Positions 55,283-55,882 of a stretch of DNA of 55,882 nt are shown here, piece by piece; position 1 is the stretch's first letter; every line of letters starts with the position of its first letter. Made by a program: the position numbers and the translations under genes. Origin of the DNA: Pseudonocardia sp. KRD291 (GTDB lineage Bacteria; Actinomycetota; Actinomycetes; Mycobacteriales; Pseudonocardiaceae); contig NZ_JADQDD010000007.1 in NCBI RefSeq assembly GCF_019263595.1, forward strand, positions 1 through 55,882, written 5' to 3'. The notes beneath the pieces are model-generated. The model did no database searches and had not been told where the DNA came from. It was given only the letters and a program-made list of their open reading frames with translations.

Positions 55283-55537
55283 ATGGCGAGAACGATCCCG
55301 CACCGGGAGCTGCGCAACAACAGCAGTGCGGTGCTGCGCGACGTCGCGGCGGGGGAGACCGTCCACGTGACGAACAACGGTGAGGTCGTGGCCGTGCTCG
55401 TCCCGCCACCGCGGGCGGGCGTGGCGTCGCTGCGCGTCCGACCGGCCACCGTTCGAGGTGGTTTCGCGGGGCTCGCCCGTGTCCGCATGGACCGTCCGGT
55501 GCAGGACGTCCTGGACGAGCTGCGCGCCGAGCGGTGA
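55283..55537 (+). CDS. Phd/YefM-family antitoxin
   Basis: 84 residues with GGAGG 7 bases before the ATG. The Phd/YefM DNA-binding N-terminus reads IPHRELRNNSSAVLRDVAAG, then TVHVTNNGEVVAVLVPPP, followed by a flexible toxin-binding tail (RMDRPVQDVLDELRAER). Its stop overlaps the start of a PIN-domain gene (GTGA), the usual type II antitoxin-toxin layout. It should neutralise the toxin and repress its own promoter. Confidence 0.93.
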   Translation: MARTIPHRELRNNSSAVLRDVAAGETVHVTNNGEVVAVLVPPPRAGVASLRVRPATVRGGFAGLARVRMDRPVQDVLDELRAER

Positions 55538-55882
55538 TCGTCTATGTCGAGACGTCCGCGGCGGCGAAGCTCGTCGTCGACGAGGACGCGTCCTCCCGCC
55601 TGGCCGGTCGGTTGGACGAGTCGGTGTCCGCGGGTGACTCCCTCGTGTCGAGCACGCTCCTGGAGACGGAGCTGCGTCGGCTGGCGGTCCGTCTGGACCT
55701 CGACCAGTCCGCGGTCACCGAGCTGCTGGGCCGGTTCGACATCGTCGAACCCGACCGCTCGGTGTACCGCGAGGCCGGCCTGCTGCCCGGACGGCACCTG
55801 CGCAGCCTCGACGCGCTGCACCTCGCGGTCGCGCTGCGTGCGGACGCGGACACGATGGTCACCTATGACGCGCGCCGGGCCG
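55534..55882 (+). CDS. PIN-domain VapC-like toxin, 3'-truncated by window edge
   Basis: A reading frame from the GTG at 55534, overlapping the antitoxin stop, stays open to the end of the window (116 codons). It begins MIVYVETSAAAKLVVDED. PIN-domain acidic positions are seen as Glu in VYVETSA (Asp in most VapC), Glu in STLLETELRR, Asp in LRSLDALHLAVAL and Asp in VTYDARRA. VapC toxins are ribonucleases acting on tRNA or rRNA. The Glu at the first position is a conservative change that I also remember from other actinobacterial VapC-like proteins. Only the last residues are missing. Confidence 0.88.
   Translation, partial: MIVYVETSAAAKLVVDEDASSRLAGRLDESVSAGDSLVSSTLLETELRRLAVRLDLDQSAVTELLGRFDIVEPDRSVYREAGLLPGRHLRSLDALHLAVALRADADTMVTYDARRA

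Overview
The window is about 55.9 kb of very GC-rich DNA. It has dense short-spaced operons, many GTG starts, ATGA/GTGA stop-start overlaps, several acyl-CoA dehydrogenases, an F420-type oxidoreductase, an MbtH protein and DtxR/IdeR-like iron boxes. All of this fits a mycolate-free actinomycete of the Pseudonocardia/Saccharopolyspora kind. The family assignment is inference; no rRNA or other marker is present.

Layout. 0-2.3 kb: a pair of overlapping acyl-CoA dehydrogenase genes, the first cut by the window edge. 2.3-6.0 kb: a two-domain AsnC/Lrp regulator divergent from an M20 amidohydrolase and an MHS-type transporter. 6.2-9.7 kb: a Tat-exported PhoX-like phosphatase, a tiny zinc-ribbon protein and a large FadE-type acyl-CoA dehydrogenase. 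9.8-13.2 kb (reverse): a drug exporter with a fused carboxypeptidase-regulatory-like tail, and a PiT phosphate transporter with a small membrane partner. 13.4-17.8 kb: single metabolic genes (SDR, dicarboxylate symporter, SAM methyltransferase, aldo/keto reductase). 18.0-21.7 kb: a thiolase, SDR, LCAD-like dehydrogenase and TetR operon with a palindromic operator candidate.

21.9-47.9 kb plus 52.7-53.8 kb: a hydroxamate siderophore locus. It encodes an ornithine N-monooxygenase, an MbtH protein, a 4,388-residue NRPS (A-T-C-A-T-C-A-T-C-A-T-E), two ferric-siderophore-binding lipoproteins, two paralogous pairs of ABC half-transporters, two different formyltransferases and a GNAT acyltransferase. 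Specificity codes read from the protein are DLWALGAVNK, DVWHFSLVDK (Ser), DMENLGLINK (hydroxyornithine) and DVFALGAVNK. With two formyltransferases and one acyltransferase this predicts an acyl-hydroxyornithine/Ser/hydroxyornithine/acyl-hydroxyornithine tetrapeptide, a formylated relative of erythrochelin resembling foroxymithine. Six iron-box candidates lie in front of its transcription units. No FecCD-type permease, siderophore reductase or thioesterase is in the window.

47.8-52.6 kb (reverse): a reductive pyrimidine-catabolism operon (NCS2 permease, beta-ureidopropionase, dihydropyrimidinase, LLM oxidoreductase) interrupts the siderophore locus. 53.8-55.9 kb: an aromatic-amino-acid-type decarboxylase and a Phd/VapC-like toxin-antitoxin pair that runs off the right edge. 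I saw no tRNA, rRNA, CRISPR array, transposase or prophage gene.
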